A stretch of 64,000 nt of DNA from Streptomyces sp. R28 (GTDB lineage Bacteria > Actinomycetota > Actinomycetes > Streptomycetales > Streptomycetaceae), in NCBI RefSeq assembly GCF_041052385.1, contig NZ_CP163439.1, positions 1 to 64,000 of the forward strand. The letters are read 5' to 3'. The first letter of the stretch is position 1, and each line of letters opens with the position of its first letter. The position numbers and the translations under genes were made by a program. Under the pieces are notes generated by a model that searched no databases, was not told the origin of the DNA, and was given only the letters and a program-made list of their open reading frames with translations. Positions 53,051 through 61,829 of this stretch are shown here, piece by piece.

Positions 53051-53870
53051 CTACCGTGCCGCCTCCCGGACGGTCGCGGCCGGATCCGAGTCGCCGGTCC
53101 GCAGGCACCGGAAGCCGTGCAGCCACGCGAAGCTCCTTTCCACGCCCCAGCGGCAGGTACCCAGGCCGGTGCCGTGCAGGGTGCCGCGGCGGGCGATCGC
53201 GGGCACGATCCCGCGGGCGCGGACCTGGTCGCGGTAGATGTCGTGGGCGTAGCCGCGGTCCGCGAACAACGAGTCCGGCTTGCGCCGGGGACGCCCGACC
53301 CGGCCGCGGACCGGCGGGATCGCATCGAGCAGGGGAAGCAGCTGAGTGACGTCGTTGCGGTTGCCGCCGGTCAACAGGACCGCAAGCGGAGTGCCGTGCC
53401 CGTCGGTGATCAAGTGGTGCTTCGAGCCGGCCCGGCCCCGGTCGACCGGCGAGGGCCTGTGTGCTGCCCCCTTTTAGCGCCCTGACGTGGGAGGAGTCGA
53501 CCACGCAACGGGACCAGTCCAGACGTGAGGCCGCGTTCAGCTCGGCCAGCAGGACCTCGTGCAGCCGCTGCCACACGCCGGCCCCGTTCCAGTCCCGCAG
53601 CCGTCGCCAGCACGTCATGCCCGAGCCGAAACCGAGTTCCTGCGGCAGGTACTCCCACTGGATTCCGGTGTGCAGCACATACAGGATCCCGCACAGCACC
53701 TCCCGGTCCGGCAACGGCTTACGGCCCGGATACCGGAAGCGTCGCTCGCGCTGCGGCAGCAGCGGTTCCATGTGCTCCCGCAGTTCATCCGACACGACCC
53801 ACGGCGATGTCCCCACACCGCACCGAACGCTCAACTCCCGCCCAGGGCACGGCAACCAGGACCGATCCAC
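53051..53870 (-). CDS. IS5-family transposase OrfA/OrfB with programmed -1 frameshift
   Basis: OrfA (WVVSDELREHMEPLLPQRER, GILYVLHTGIQWEYLPQELG, LDWSRCVVDSSHVRALKGG, with the first catalytic Asp in VVDSSH) runs into OrfB at AAAAGGGGGC (53466-53475). In the -1 frame the sequence continues HRPSPVDRGRAGSKHHLITD, DSLFADRGYAHDIYRDQVRA (second Asp) and RWGVERSFAWLHGFRCLRTG (Glu). This is the usual way IS427-type IS5 elements express their transposase, so it can be functional. The right terminal sequence is probably near 53880-53895; I could not find a matching left end. Confidence 0.85.
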
Positions 53871-53960
53871 CTCATTGTGTTAGCCGTTGTAAGGGCCGGG
53901 CATACCCACCATTTTAATGAGACCTTTCGATTCCCGTTGGAGCTGCCCCACTTTCGAGAT

Positions 53961-54280
53961 TCAGACAGTCTCGACGCGGAGAAGGTGCAAGCCCGAGAGC
54001 GCTGCGATTCTCTCCTCCGGCGCCTTTTTCCATAGTTGACGTAGACGAGAACTTGGTAGTCGGAAAATCCTGGTTCCGCATAGTCCCCCTCCTTGTCGGG
54101 CAAGTGCCGCTCGACAGAGATCTCCATTCCCTCGCTGTCGCGATTGAAGAAGTACTCTGCACCCTTGAACGAACTCTCCCTAAGGGTGAATTCAGCGTCC
54201 AATGCCTCACCGATCAACCGTGCAACATCAGCGACAGAAGACCCGTTTGATCCGAATAGCGCGAATCGAGACGACACCAT
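53961..54280 (-). pseudogene. Immunity-protein-like gene with one frameshift
   Basis: VSSRFALFGSNGSSVADVAR then LIGEALDAEFTLRESSFKGA, EYFFNRDSEGMEISVERHLP and FSDYQVLVYVNY run in one frame; after the A-run at about 54020 another frame gives EERIAALSGLHLLRVETV and the stop at 53961. The whole is a protein of about 105 residues typical of immunity proteins that follow RHS or other polymorphic toxins. The start is GTG at 54277 or ATG at 54280, with AAGGAG upstream. Third-position GC is lower than in the neighbourhood. Confidence 0.65.
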
Positions 54281-54424
54281 CACTCCTTGTAGATCATTCC
54301 GGTCGGATAATGATACTCGGAGCCCTGCCGATCGAAACGTCGGCCGGTGTCGACTCCCCCTTCCAGGGCATTCAGCTGCTGGCCCCGGCCACCCTGCTGT
54401 CCTTCGACGTCGCCACCGGCTCCC

Positions 54425-54560
54425 TGACCCAGACCGGACTTGCGGGCTGTCTCGACCAACAGCACGGCGCCAGCCTGCGAGACCACCCCGCGACCACCGC
54501 CCTCGACACGGACACACGGGTAGGACCCGATAGTCTTCTTCACCTGAGAAGTGCCTCCGG
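54425..54560 (-). pseudogene. IS1380-family transposase N-terminal fragment
   Basis: The minus frame reads KKTIGSYPCVRVEGGGRGVV then SQAGAVLLVETARKSGL, the start of IS1380-type DDE transposases of Streptomyces. The rest is missing. It separates the two immunity-like genes. Confidence 0.75.
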
Positions 54561-54665
54561 CTATGGCAGGAAAAAGGATCTCGACAATCCTCATTCTTGC
54601 TGGTCAGAGGCACTTTTCGCTTACTTGATCACCCGCTGGACACCGCACCTCGTGAAAGCGCGAGG

Positions 54666-55097
54666 TTAATACGGCAGGTCGGAGATCTCGTAGCCGGTTA
54701 GTCCAAGCGCTCCGACTGCGGGAAGGATCCTGGCGAGATACCACTCAAAGTCGACATAGTCGTCAACATCTCGGCGATAGACAGTATCCACCCTAGGGTC
54801 CAGCAAGATCCTATGGCCGGCAGACAGCAAAAGGAAGGAGCCTCCGATACCCGTCGCCTCCCAGGTGAGGATTACAGCGCAGGCTCCGTGGGATTGACGC
54901 GCTTGCTCCATCTCGCCAATAACAGCAGAGTCAGCACCGAGAGCCTTGTTCTCCCAATCGGTCATATCGGACTCCACGAGGTAGCTAATACCTCCACCGT
55001 CATCCAATCTCCAGCCGCCCCGTACCAGCGATCCAATAATATCTGGCACGGAAATCGTGTCACCGAACTGGAATTTGATACTGACGTTCCTACTCAT
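54666..55097 (-). CDS. Putative immunity protein of the RHS toxin
   Basis: 143 residues: SRNVSIKFQFGDTISVPDII, SLVRGGWRLDDGGGISYLVE, GACAVILTWEATGIGGSFLL and YVDFEWYLARILPAVGALGL. It is acidic, cytoplasmic and without a named domain. It lies 79 bp after the RHS toxin C-terminus in the same direction, where the cognate immunity gene is expected, and has the low-GC codon use common in such genes. The ATG at 55097 is chosen because the longer frame is not protein-like. Confidence 0.6.
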   Translation of the reverse strand: MSRNVSIKFQFGDTISVPDIIGSLVRGGWRLDDGGGISYLVESDMTDWENKALGADSAVIGEMEQARQSHGACAVILTWEATGIGGSFLLLSAGHRILLDPRVDTVYRRDVDDYVDFEWYLARILPAVGALGLTGYEISDLPY

Positions 55098-55175
55098 GAA
55101 AATCCTCCCAGTCGCTCCTACCGGAGGGATGCACGTCGGCATCCCTCCGGAATCCATCTTACCTACCGAATCACC

Positions 55176-56128
55176 CTACCCCCGCGGGACAACCTCCCAT
55201 TCAAACCCCTTCTTCTGGAAGTAATTCTGCATGTTCTGCGGGATCGGATTCTCAGAGACCACCCGGAAATCTGCACCATTCTCCACCGCAATGCGACGCG
55301 ACTCGCCAAGTTTCGACTTGAATCTGAGCATTTCGTCAGCGTCCTCATTCAGGCGCTCCCAGTATTTTCCACTCTTTGCTTCATACCACACCTCCCGGGA
55401 AGATCCTTCAGGGGTGTAGCGGCCGTCGAATTTCCTTTTCCCTACTTTAAATCCGGGCTTTCCGTCCGAACCTGGCTTTCCACCGAAGCGGTTCATTAGA
55501 GCCACTTCGTAGGCGTCCCCACTCAGTTGTTGCACACGGCCTTTGGAAAGAGGAGCCTCTGGCCCACTCGGACCCTTTTGCCCGGGTCGACCGCCAGAAC
55601 CTGGACCAATCGGAGCAACCCCGATCAACATGTTCTCGCAGGGATATCCAGGGTTACATACAGGACCCTCAATAGCCCACCGAATGAATTCCCTGAGGCC
55701 GAATTCTGGTTGCGGACCATGGAAGGTATCGCGATTGTTTCCCAGGTTCAGATGGACATCGACGTTTCCGATGCAGTGCCCATAAGCGCATGACAGGACT
55801 TGCCCGTCGCTGTTCCACATGGTCTGCCCGGAGCTGTCGGTGCTCGCCGTCCCCCCGGCGTCGTAGAGCTCCGGATACTTTTCTTTACGCTTCTTCTCGT
55901 ACTCTTGGACAGCATCGACGCTGCCGCAGGGCCCATCTTGCATGCACACCCCAAGCCCGGAAGGATCGCTCGTGGTCACCGGGGTGTTGTTCGCATAGAC
56001 GTAGCCGTTGAGTGACTGGTGCTGGTCCAAGGTGAGCAGCGGGTCGATGCTGATGAACTGCCCGATGCTCGGGTCGTATTCACGCGCACCGACGTGGGTC
56101 AACCCTGTCGAATCGTCGGCCGGCTTGC
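55176..56128 (-). pseudogene. RHS toxin C-terminal region, front deleted
   Basis: About 315 residues. GLTHVGAREYDPSIGQFISI DP followed by LNGYVYANNTPVTTSDPSGL is the conserved end of the RHS core, after which the variable toxin begins. The toxin domain (GRVQQLSGDAYEVALMNRFG, KRKFDGRYTP, EVWYEAKSGKYWERL) has the D...ExK pattern of restriction-endonuclease-fold nucleases, so DNA or RNA cleavage is likely. The long RHS repeat region and secretion signal are missing beyond the IS5 element at 56132. It is an orphan toxin tip beside its immunity gene. Confidence 0.8.
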
Positions 56129-56131
56129 CTA

Positions 56132-56969
56132 GAGGTTGTCCCGTAACCGGTGGGGCGGTTGGTGCGTTGGCGGGGCATGGGTGGGGTGATCTCAGCGGAT
56201 GATCCGAAGTGGATCGAGCCGTTCTCCGGGCTGACCGAGGTGCAGTTCGCCAGGCTGGTGGCGTTGGTACGGCGTCGCGGTGGTGACGTTCAGCGCGGCC
56301 GTCCCTGGCGGCTGCCGCTGGAGGACCGGGTGTTGCTGGTGGCCACGTACTGGCGCACGAACCTGACGTTGCGGCAGGTGGCGCCGCTGTTCGGGGTCTC
56401 GAAGTCCGCGGCCGACCGCATCCTCGATCACCTCGCACCGCTGCTGGCCCTCTCGCCGGCCCGCCGGCCGCGCAAGGACACCGTCTACATCGTCGACGGC
56501 ACCCTGGTGCCCACCCGGGACCGGAGCATCGCCGCCTCCAGCAAAAACTATCGCTACTCGACCAACCTGCAGGTCGTGATCGACGCCAACAGCCGCCTGG
56601 TCGTGGCGATCGGCCTCCCGCTGCCCGGCAGCCGCAACGACTGCCGAGCCTTCACCGAGTCCGGTGTCGACCGGGCCTGCCGCGGAGCCCCGACCATCGC
56701 CGACGGCGGCTACCAGGGCACCGGTCTGCTCATCCCGCACCGCAAACGACGCGGTCAGACGCACCTCAGCCCACGGCAGGAAGCGGAGAATGCCGTCCAC
56801 CGACGGGCGCGAGCGCGGGTGGAACACGCCCTGTCCCGGCTGAAGAACTGGAAGATCCTGCGGGACTGCCGGCTCAAGGGCAACGGCGTTCACCAGGCCA
56901 TGCTCGGCATCGCCCGGCTCCACAACCTGGCCCTCACCGGATAACTCACGCCCCATACGGGACAACCTC
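56132..56969 (+). mobile_element. IS5-family insertion sequence (838 bp) in a CTAG target
   Basis: GAGGTTGTCCCGTA at 56132 and its complement ending at 56969 are inverted repeats. CTAG is present across both junctions (56129-56132, 56969-56972), giving a TA duplication. One intact transposase gene fills the element. It splits the RHS gene region. Confidence 0.88.
56177..56944 (+). CDS. IS5-family transposase (DDE_Tnp_4 type)
   Basis: About 255 residues. An N-terminal helix-turn-helix (LEDRVLLVATYWRTNLTLRQ then VAPLFGVSKSAADRIL) precedes the DDE core: VYIVDGTLVPTRDRS (first Asp), TIADGGYQGTGLLIPHR (second Asp) and RARARVEHALSRLKNWKILR (Glu). All catalytic residues are present in one frame, so it should be active. 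The start could be the ATG at 56177 or the GTG at 56186 (ISADDPKWIEPF). Confidence 0.92.
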   Translation: MGGVISADDPKWIEPFSGLTEVQFARLVALVRRRGGDVQRGRPWRLPLEDRVLLVATYWRTNLTLRQVAPLFGVSKSAADRILDHLAPLLALSPARRPRKDTVYIVDGTLVPTRDRSIAASSKNYRYSTNLQVVIDANSRLVVAIGLPLPGSRNDCRAFTESGVDRACRGAPTIADGGYQGTGLLIPHRKRRGQTHLSPRQEAENAVHRRARARVEHALSRLKNWKILRDCRLKGNGVHQAMLGIARLHNLALTG

Positions 56970-57087
56970 TAGATGATCAATTCCAAGGGATGCCTGCGGA
57001 GGGTGTGGGATGGGCGGTGGCCGAAGCCACCGCGAGACGGTCAGGCGGCGGGCTGCCGGCCCTGGTTGTCGAGGTGGCAGCGGGCGG

Positions 57088-57477
57088 TCAGGCGTCAGGG
57101 GCGACTTCGGGGTGCGTGAACCGCACGGGCTTGCCCAGCGACCGGGCGTAGGCGATTTCGGCTCGGGTGCTGTCTCCGATGTAGTCGCCGACTACGAGCA
57201 CCTCATCAGCGAGCCGGATCTTCGCCCGGTGCAGATCGTCGAGTCGAACCTTCAGCGCCTCGGCCTCGACAGGATCGGACCAAAGTTCGTGCGGCGACTT
57301 CATGTCACAGCCCGGTTTGACGATAATCTTTCCGGCTTTGGTCTCCCGCAGATCGGCCTCGTTCATCTCGGTCATGAAGCGGGTGGAGCCGCAGATCACG
57401 ACGATACGCGGGAGGCTCAACAGCTTCTTCGCGGCGGCGAGCTTCTCCTCGGGGGTGAGCAGTTGCGGGTATGACAC
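57088..57477 (-). CDS. Nucleoside 2-deoxyribosyltransferase-like protein
   Basis: 129 residues with a Rossmann-like fold of the nucleoside-deoxyribosyltransferase/SLOG-TIR group: IVVICGSTRFMTEMNEADL (nucleotide-binding loop), then ADEVLVVGDYIGDSTRAEIA and YARSLGKPVRF. The DSTRAEIAYA motif carries the conserved Glu. Relatives are common in phages and plasmids. The GTG start has AGGAGG 5 nt upstream. It is divergent from the DUF402 gene. Confidence 0.65.
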   Translation of the reverse strand: MSYPQLLTPEEKLAAAKKLLSLPRIVVICGSTRFMTEMNEADLRETKAGKIIVKPGCDMKSPHELWSDPVEAEALKVRLDDLHRAKIRLADEVLVVGDYIGDSTRAEIAYARSLGKPVRFTHPEVAPDA

Positions 57478-57629
57478 TGGTTCCTCCTGGTGGTGTGGCG
57501 GACCTGACCGGGCAAGCCGAAAGGGCCCGTGGACAAGCCTCCCCCGAACGGGGGCTTGCCCAGGTCATCCCGTCGGCGCTGGGCTGGACCTCGCGGCCGA
57601 AAATCCCGGTCGCGGCGAAGGAGGAACGG

Positions 57630-58304
57630 GTGCGCAGCTTCGAGACGGGACAGACGGTCGTACGGCGCGACGTGCACCGCCCCGGCCACGTGTGGAGCGA
57701 GCACGCACTGCGCGTCGTCGCCGACACGAGCGAGGCCCTGGTGGCGGCCTGTCCGCCAGGAGCAGAGACCCGCTGGCCCGCCCTGTACGTCAAGGCCCGT
57801 GGGGACGGCGACCGTGCGGTGCGCACCGAGGCGTTCGACGCGATGGCGAGTGGCGTGGGGGAGCTGGCGGCCGCGGTGTGGCAGGAGACCGAGCTGCTGC
57901 TGTGGAAGCCGCCGACGGCGTGGTTCAGCGTCAACGCCTTCTACACCGCCGGCGGGCTGCGGAACTGGTACGTGAACTTCGAGCGCCCCACCACTCGGAC
58001 CGGCGATGGGTTCGACACCTTCGACCTCACCGTGGACCTGGTCGTCGACCCCGACCTGACCAGCTGGCAGTGGAAGGACGAAGACGAGTACGCGCACGTC
58101 CGGCGGCTCGGAATCGTCACCGACACCGAACACCAAGCCGTGGACGCTGCCCGCGACCAGGCCCTCGCGATGCTCGAGGAACGCTCTGGCCCGTTCGCCG
58201 ACGCCGCCTCGTGGTCGGCCTGGCGGTGGAACCCGGCCTGGCCCGCCCCGACACTTCCACGCCCCGCGGCGGCCGGACAGAGGGTTGCACTGACAGGCGG
58301 CTGA
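57630..58304 (+). CDS. DUF402-domain protein
   Basis: 224 residues. SFETGQTVVRRDVHRPGHVW, TAWFSVNAFYTAGGLRNWYV and the strand block FDTFDLTVDLVVDPDLTSWQ WKDEDEY follow the DUF402 (FomD/phosphatase-like) pattern, whose Asp/Glu cluster binds divalent metal; members act as nucleotide diphosphatases or nucleotidyl-conjugate hydrolases. The GTG at 57630 is chosen for GGAGG 6 nt upstream rather than the ATG at 57471, which overlaps the divergent gene. Confidence 0.82.
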   Translation: MRSFETGQTVVRRDVHRPGHVWSEHALRVVADTSEALVAACPPGAETRWPALYVKARGDGDRAVRTEAFDAMASGVGELAAAVWQETELLLWKPPTAWFSVNAFYTAGGLRNWYVNFERPTTRTGDGFDTFDLTVDLVVDPDLTSWQWKDEDEYAHVRRLGIVTDTEHQAVDAARDQALAMLEERSGPFADAASWSAWRWNPAWPAPTLPRPAAAGQRVALTGG

Positions 58305-58490
58305 ACCGTTGGCTGGACGGTTGCCTCCAACGGGGGACCGAAGGTGGGACGGGAGGTGGGAGCCCACCCAACCGGACACCCTCCATTCCGGCAGGTCAGC
58401 CCCAGTGGGCAAGCCGCCCAAAGACGATGACACCTCTTCCCCACGCGACAGCCGAAGCAGTGCGGCCTCGCGCCGATGGTCGGCGGCTCC

Positions 58491-59696
58491 TTACTCTCCG
58501 CCGTCGGCGGAATGGAGCTGGAAGTCGACGACGACGCAACCAACCTGTCCGGCATCGGTGCGGCCGATCCAGACGGGATAGGCCCCGTCGCCCCGGCCGG
58601 CACGGAAGGCGATGAGGTTCGGCTCGGGCTCCGTGCTGGGCAGTTCGACGGTGAAATGGCTGTCGAGGGGTATGAACAGGTCCTCGTCCAGCTGGTCTTC
58701 GATCACCGTCCGAGTCGCATCCATGAAAGCCACTGTGCCGGTATCCACGCCAACCCCGTAGAACTGGCCCTCGCCGAGCAGCCCCAGGTCCTCGTCGGGC
58801 CGGAGGGCCATTTCCCACTCGCGGGGCGGGATGTCCAGGAACGTCACCCTGGCCGCAGCGACACCGGCCCCGCGTGTCGTGCGCAAAAGCGACAGCGTGA
58901 CCGGGAACTCGCCCGGTGGCACAGCGACGGTCCGCGGGGTCTCTCCGATCCAGCCGGGGTCCGAGACCGCCAGCTGCCCTGACGTGATCCGCAGCAGGCC
59001 GGCGTCAACGGGCTCGACGACGGCCGGCCCATCCGGAGTGTCGCACGCGCCCGGACTGAACAGTTGCTCAATTCTGGCGGCACGCAGCGGTCCCGATCCT
59101 TCGTCCACCGACACGTCGCTCAGGACTACGGTCGTGGCGGGCTTGTGGCCCTGCTGGGCGAGGAACGGCGCGAACACCTGCCAGTCGCCGAATTCCGGTA
59201 CGGGGCAGAGGAAGCTTTCGACGGGCGCCGGGAACCGCCGCACTGGGACGTTCGACGGGCCGGATGTTCGAGCGTGCAGTGGCTCCGTCGACGCTCCCCT
59301 CGGCCCGGCGAACTCGGACCTCACCTCGACCTGCCCGTCGGCCGAGACGGTCGTGGTCTCCTGAACATCCCACTTCCCGGACGAGTGCTCCTGCTCGTTG
59401 GAAAACTGCCATCGGGTGTTCCGGTGAGCCAACAACATCCCTGTGCTGTGCGGCTTGAGGTCGATCATCTGCATGCGCCAGGACCTGTCGTCGAACAGAT
59501 ACACACGCCACATCCGGCGCGGCCAGTATTCGACCAGTGCCAGCGGTCGCTCCCGCGCGGACAGCAGAACCGCGTAATCCATCCCGGCAGCATGTCTGCG
59601 TGCCGCGACCGCGCGCGACATCGGGTCCGGATGGGTCATTCCCCGCTGGGAACCCCACATTTCGCCGTACGACACATCAAGACTGTCGAAGATCAC
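58491..59696 (-). CDS. DUF4241-domain protein with an N-terminal extension
   Basis: 401 residues. The C-terminal 230 residues match DUF4241: AGLLRITSGQLAVSDPGWIG, PPGEFPVTLSLLRTTRGAGV, AAARVTFLDIPPREWEMALR, GQFYGVGVDTGTVAFMDA and FRAGRGDGAYPVWIGRTDAG. The N-terminal 130 residues (YAVLLSARERPLALVEYWPR, DRSWRMQMIDLKPHSTG) form a separate beta-rich domain. DUF4241 proteins are of unknown function and often neighbour toxin-immunity loci. The GTG at 59694-59696 has GGGGAGA upstream; the longer frame is not protein-like. Confidence 0.8.
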   Translation of the reverse strand: MIFDSLDVSYGEMWGSQRGMTHPDPMSRAVAARRHAAGMDYAVLLSARERPLALVEYWPRRMWRVYLFDDRSWRMQMIDLKPHSTGMLLAHRNTRWQFSNEQEHSSGKWDVQETTTVSADGQVEVRSEFAGPRGASTEPLHARTSGPSNVPVRRFPAPVESFLCPVPEFGDWQVFAPFLAQQGHKPATTVVLSDVSVDEGSGPLRAARIEQLFSPGACDTPDGPAVVEPVDAGLLRITSGQLAVSDPGWIGETPRTVAVPPGEFPVTLSLLRTTRGAGVAAARVTFLDIPPREWEMALRPDEDLGLLGEGQFYGVGVDTGTVAFMDATRTVIEDQLDEDLFIPLDSHFTVELPSTEPEPNLIAFRAGRGDGAYPVWIGRTDAGQVGCVVVDFQLHSADGGE

Positions 59697-59915
59697 AGCC
59701 GCGCATCTCCCCCCGTGCCACCAGCCGCCCCCGAGCAGTGGCGCTCGACGGGTGACCCTGCCGCATCGCCCTGCCCTTCCGGAGCCTCGTTGTGCCGCCA
59801 GTCTGCCACTGAGGTGTGACACAGAGGATTGTGGGAGGCCAGCAACCTGGGGTTACCGACGAAATGGGCCGCCCCAGGTGACGAAACACAGTCGGTTCGG
59901 CGGGCACCATCGGTG

Positions 59916-60089
59916 ATGCGTACGTTCGCGTCAGCGCCGACGCTCAGGGGCGGGAACGTGGACACTCCTGCGCAGGAATCCAACCCGGCGGAAGCCACGT
60001 TACGGCTGGTCAACGAATTCCGTCAGTTGCCCACCCGACCCGGCGAGCTCGTCAGGTTGCGCTGGGTGTTGCGCCGGATGTTGCGCTGA
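59916..60089 (+). CDS. Possible 57-residue protein
   Basis: MRTFASAPTLRGGNVDTPAQ then EATLRLVNEFRQLPTRPGEL and VRLRWVLRRMLR. The composition is protein-like, and its last codons are formed by the 12-bp tandem repeats. GGTG is the only Shine-Dalgarno-like sequence. It is of unknown function and may be a chance ORF. Confidence 0.3.
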   Translation: MRTFASAPTLRGGNVDTPAQESNPAEATLRLVNEFRQLPTRPGELVRLRWVLRRMLR

Positions 60090-60115
60090 GCGTTGCGCTA
60101 GGTGTTGCGGGACCT
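60056..60115 (+). repeat. Five tandem 12-bp repeats
   Basis: GTTGCGCTGGGT, GTTGCGCCGGAT, GTTGCGCTGAGC, GTTGCGCTAGGT and GTTGCGGGACCT follow each other without gaps, 33 bp before the IS copy 2. The consensus is GTTGCGCtgggt. It is either a small coding repeat or an iteron-like array. Confidence 0.75.
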
Positions 60116-60291
60116 GTAGATCCCCTCTCACATCTGTGCATCTCAGTAAGAAGCTGTTGTCTTTTCGATCTTGAGCGGTGGCAGTCGAACGCGGGTTTCC
60201 GGTCGGGTGATCCTGCCGTGGCGAGAGCATGAGGAAGGGGCCTCCTGAACAGCTCGTGGGTGTCGAATCCAGAGAGCAACAGGAGGCCCGT

Positions 60292-61209
60292 GTGCCGCAG
60301 TCTTCCGTGTTGATGGCCGGGCGGTCCAACTCGGCCGCTCCAACGTGTGATTGCCTCGCGCACGTGTACGGCAACGCGGCTGACCGGCCCGACCGGCAGC
60401 GCCGGTACCCGTCGGACATGACGGACGCGGAGTGGGCCGAGGTCCGGCCGCTGTTGCCGGTGCCGGGGTGGATGCGCGGGCGGGGTGGCCGGCCGGAGGG
60501 ATACTGCCACCGCGCGCTGCCGGACGCGATCCGGTATCTCGTGGACAACGGGATCAAGTGGCGTGCGATGCCGGCCGACTTCCCGCCGTGGGACCGGGTG
60601 TATGCCTTCTTCCGCCGCTGGCGCGACCACGCCCTGGTCAGGGAGTTCCATGACCGGCTGCGCGCCCAGGTCCGCGAGCGGCTGGGCCGGGACGCGGAGC
60701 CGACGGCCGGCGTGATCGACTCGCAGTCGGTCAACGCGGACGCCGTCGTCGGCGCCGACAGCCGCGGCTTCGACGGCGGCAAGCTGGTCAACGGGCGCAA
60801 GCGGCACGTTGTGGTCGACACCCTCGGCCTGCTGCTCGGCGTGATGGTCACGAGCGCGGATGTCGGCGACCGCGCCGCCGCCCAAGTCCTGCTGCGCCAA
60901 GTCGCCGACGCCCACCACCTGCTGGAACTGGTCTGGGCCGACGGCGGCTACACCGGCAGCCTCGTCGAATACTGCCTGGCCACGTTCGCGCTGGTGTTGG
61001 CGATCGTCAAGCGCAGCGATGACATGCGCGGCTTCGTGGTACTGCCCAAGCGGTGGATCGTCGAGCGTCTCTTCGCCCACCTGATGCGCACCCGCCGCCC
61101 GGCGCGCGACTTCGAACGCCGCACCACCAGCGCCGAGGTGATGATCTACTGGTCGATGACTCTGCTCATGACCCGCCGGCCGGCCCGCTCACCCCGCGGG
61201 CGGGCGTGA
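60292..61209 (+). CDS. IS5-family DDE transposase (copy 2)
   Basis: 305 residues, nearly identical to the transposase at 4641-5558, with the same catalytic blocks (VIDSQSVNAD, LVWADGGYTG, RWIVERLFAHL). The change SVKAD to SVNAD lies four residues after the first catalytic Asp and may affect activity. The GTG start sits behind the AGGAGG hidden in the hairpin arms. Confidence 0.93.
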   Translation: MPQSSVLMAGRSNSAAPTCDCLAHVYGNAADRPDRQRRYPSDMTDAEWAEVRPLLPVPGWMRGRGGRPEGYCHRALPDAIRYLVDNGIKWRAMPADFPPWDRVYAFFRRWRDHALVREFHDRLRAQVRERLGRDAEPTAGVIDSQSVNADAVVGADSRGFDGGKLVNGRKRHVVVDTLGLLLGVMVTSADVGDRAAAQVLLRQVADAHHLLELVWADGGYTGSLVEYCLATFALVLAIVKRSDDMRGFVVLPKRWIVERLFAHLMRTRRPARDFERRTTSAEVMIYWSMTLLMTRRPARSPRGRA

Positions 61210-61744
61210 ACCGGCCCGGCGCCGGCTCGGCCAGCCAGCCACGCGCGACCAGGCGTTTCGCCTTCGACCGCAGCGCCTCCACCCGCGCCGGAACCACGTC
61301 CATGCCGAACAAGGCGGCCATCTCCTGGCAGGTCAGCGGTCCCTGCCCGAGCCGGGCCCGGTCCGCGAGCGCGGTGAGGACGCGCTGGTAGTCCACCGAC
61401 AACACCGACCACGCAACCCCTTCACGCCACACCGGCACCTGCGACTTCGCCTTCGCCGCTCCCGGCGTCGGCGATGCCTCCCCGGCCTGTCCATCGGCGG
61501 TCGGTGCTGTCCGGCCGGCCTGGTCAGGGCCATGCCCGGTCTCGTCCGCCGGGGCAAGCACCTCATCCACCCGCGAGCGAGCGATGGCCCATTCCTTCCA
61601 GTCCCGCTCGGCCACGGCCAGTTCAGCCTGGATGCGATCGGCCTCCTCCCGCAGCTCGTCCATGCGGCGGCGAGCGACGAGCTCGCGCTGTCCCAGCAGT
61701 CCCACGACCGACGGCATCCATGACCTCCACAGCAGCGGCGACAC
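61166..61744 (-). CDS. IS-borne passenger protein (copy 2)
   Basis: 192 residues, the same protein as at 5515-6093, with W-to-C in TCQEM and S-to-P in LAEPAPG. The open frame is kept in both copies although the copies have diverged, which suggests that it is under selection. Coiled coil then winged-helix-like C-terminus; function unknown. Confidence 0.6.
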   Translation of the reverse strand: MSPLLWRSWMPSVVGLLGQRELVARRRMDELREEADRIQAELAVAERDWKEWAIARSRVDEVLAPADETGHGPDQAGRTAPTADGQAGEASPTPGAAKAKSQVPVWREGVAWSVLSVDYQRVLTALADRARLGQGPLTCQEMAALFGMDVVPARVEALRSKAKRLVARGWLAEPAPGRFTPARGVSGPAGGS

Positions 61745-61829
61745 GACAGACCACCACTCCCACAGGATCGTCGACCCTATGCCCGACCAGCGAAAACGCC
61801 GTCCTCAAGCCCGGAAAGACAACAACTTC

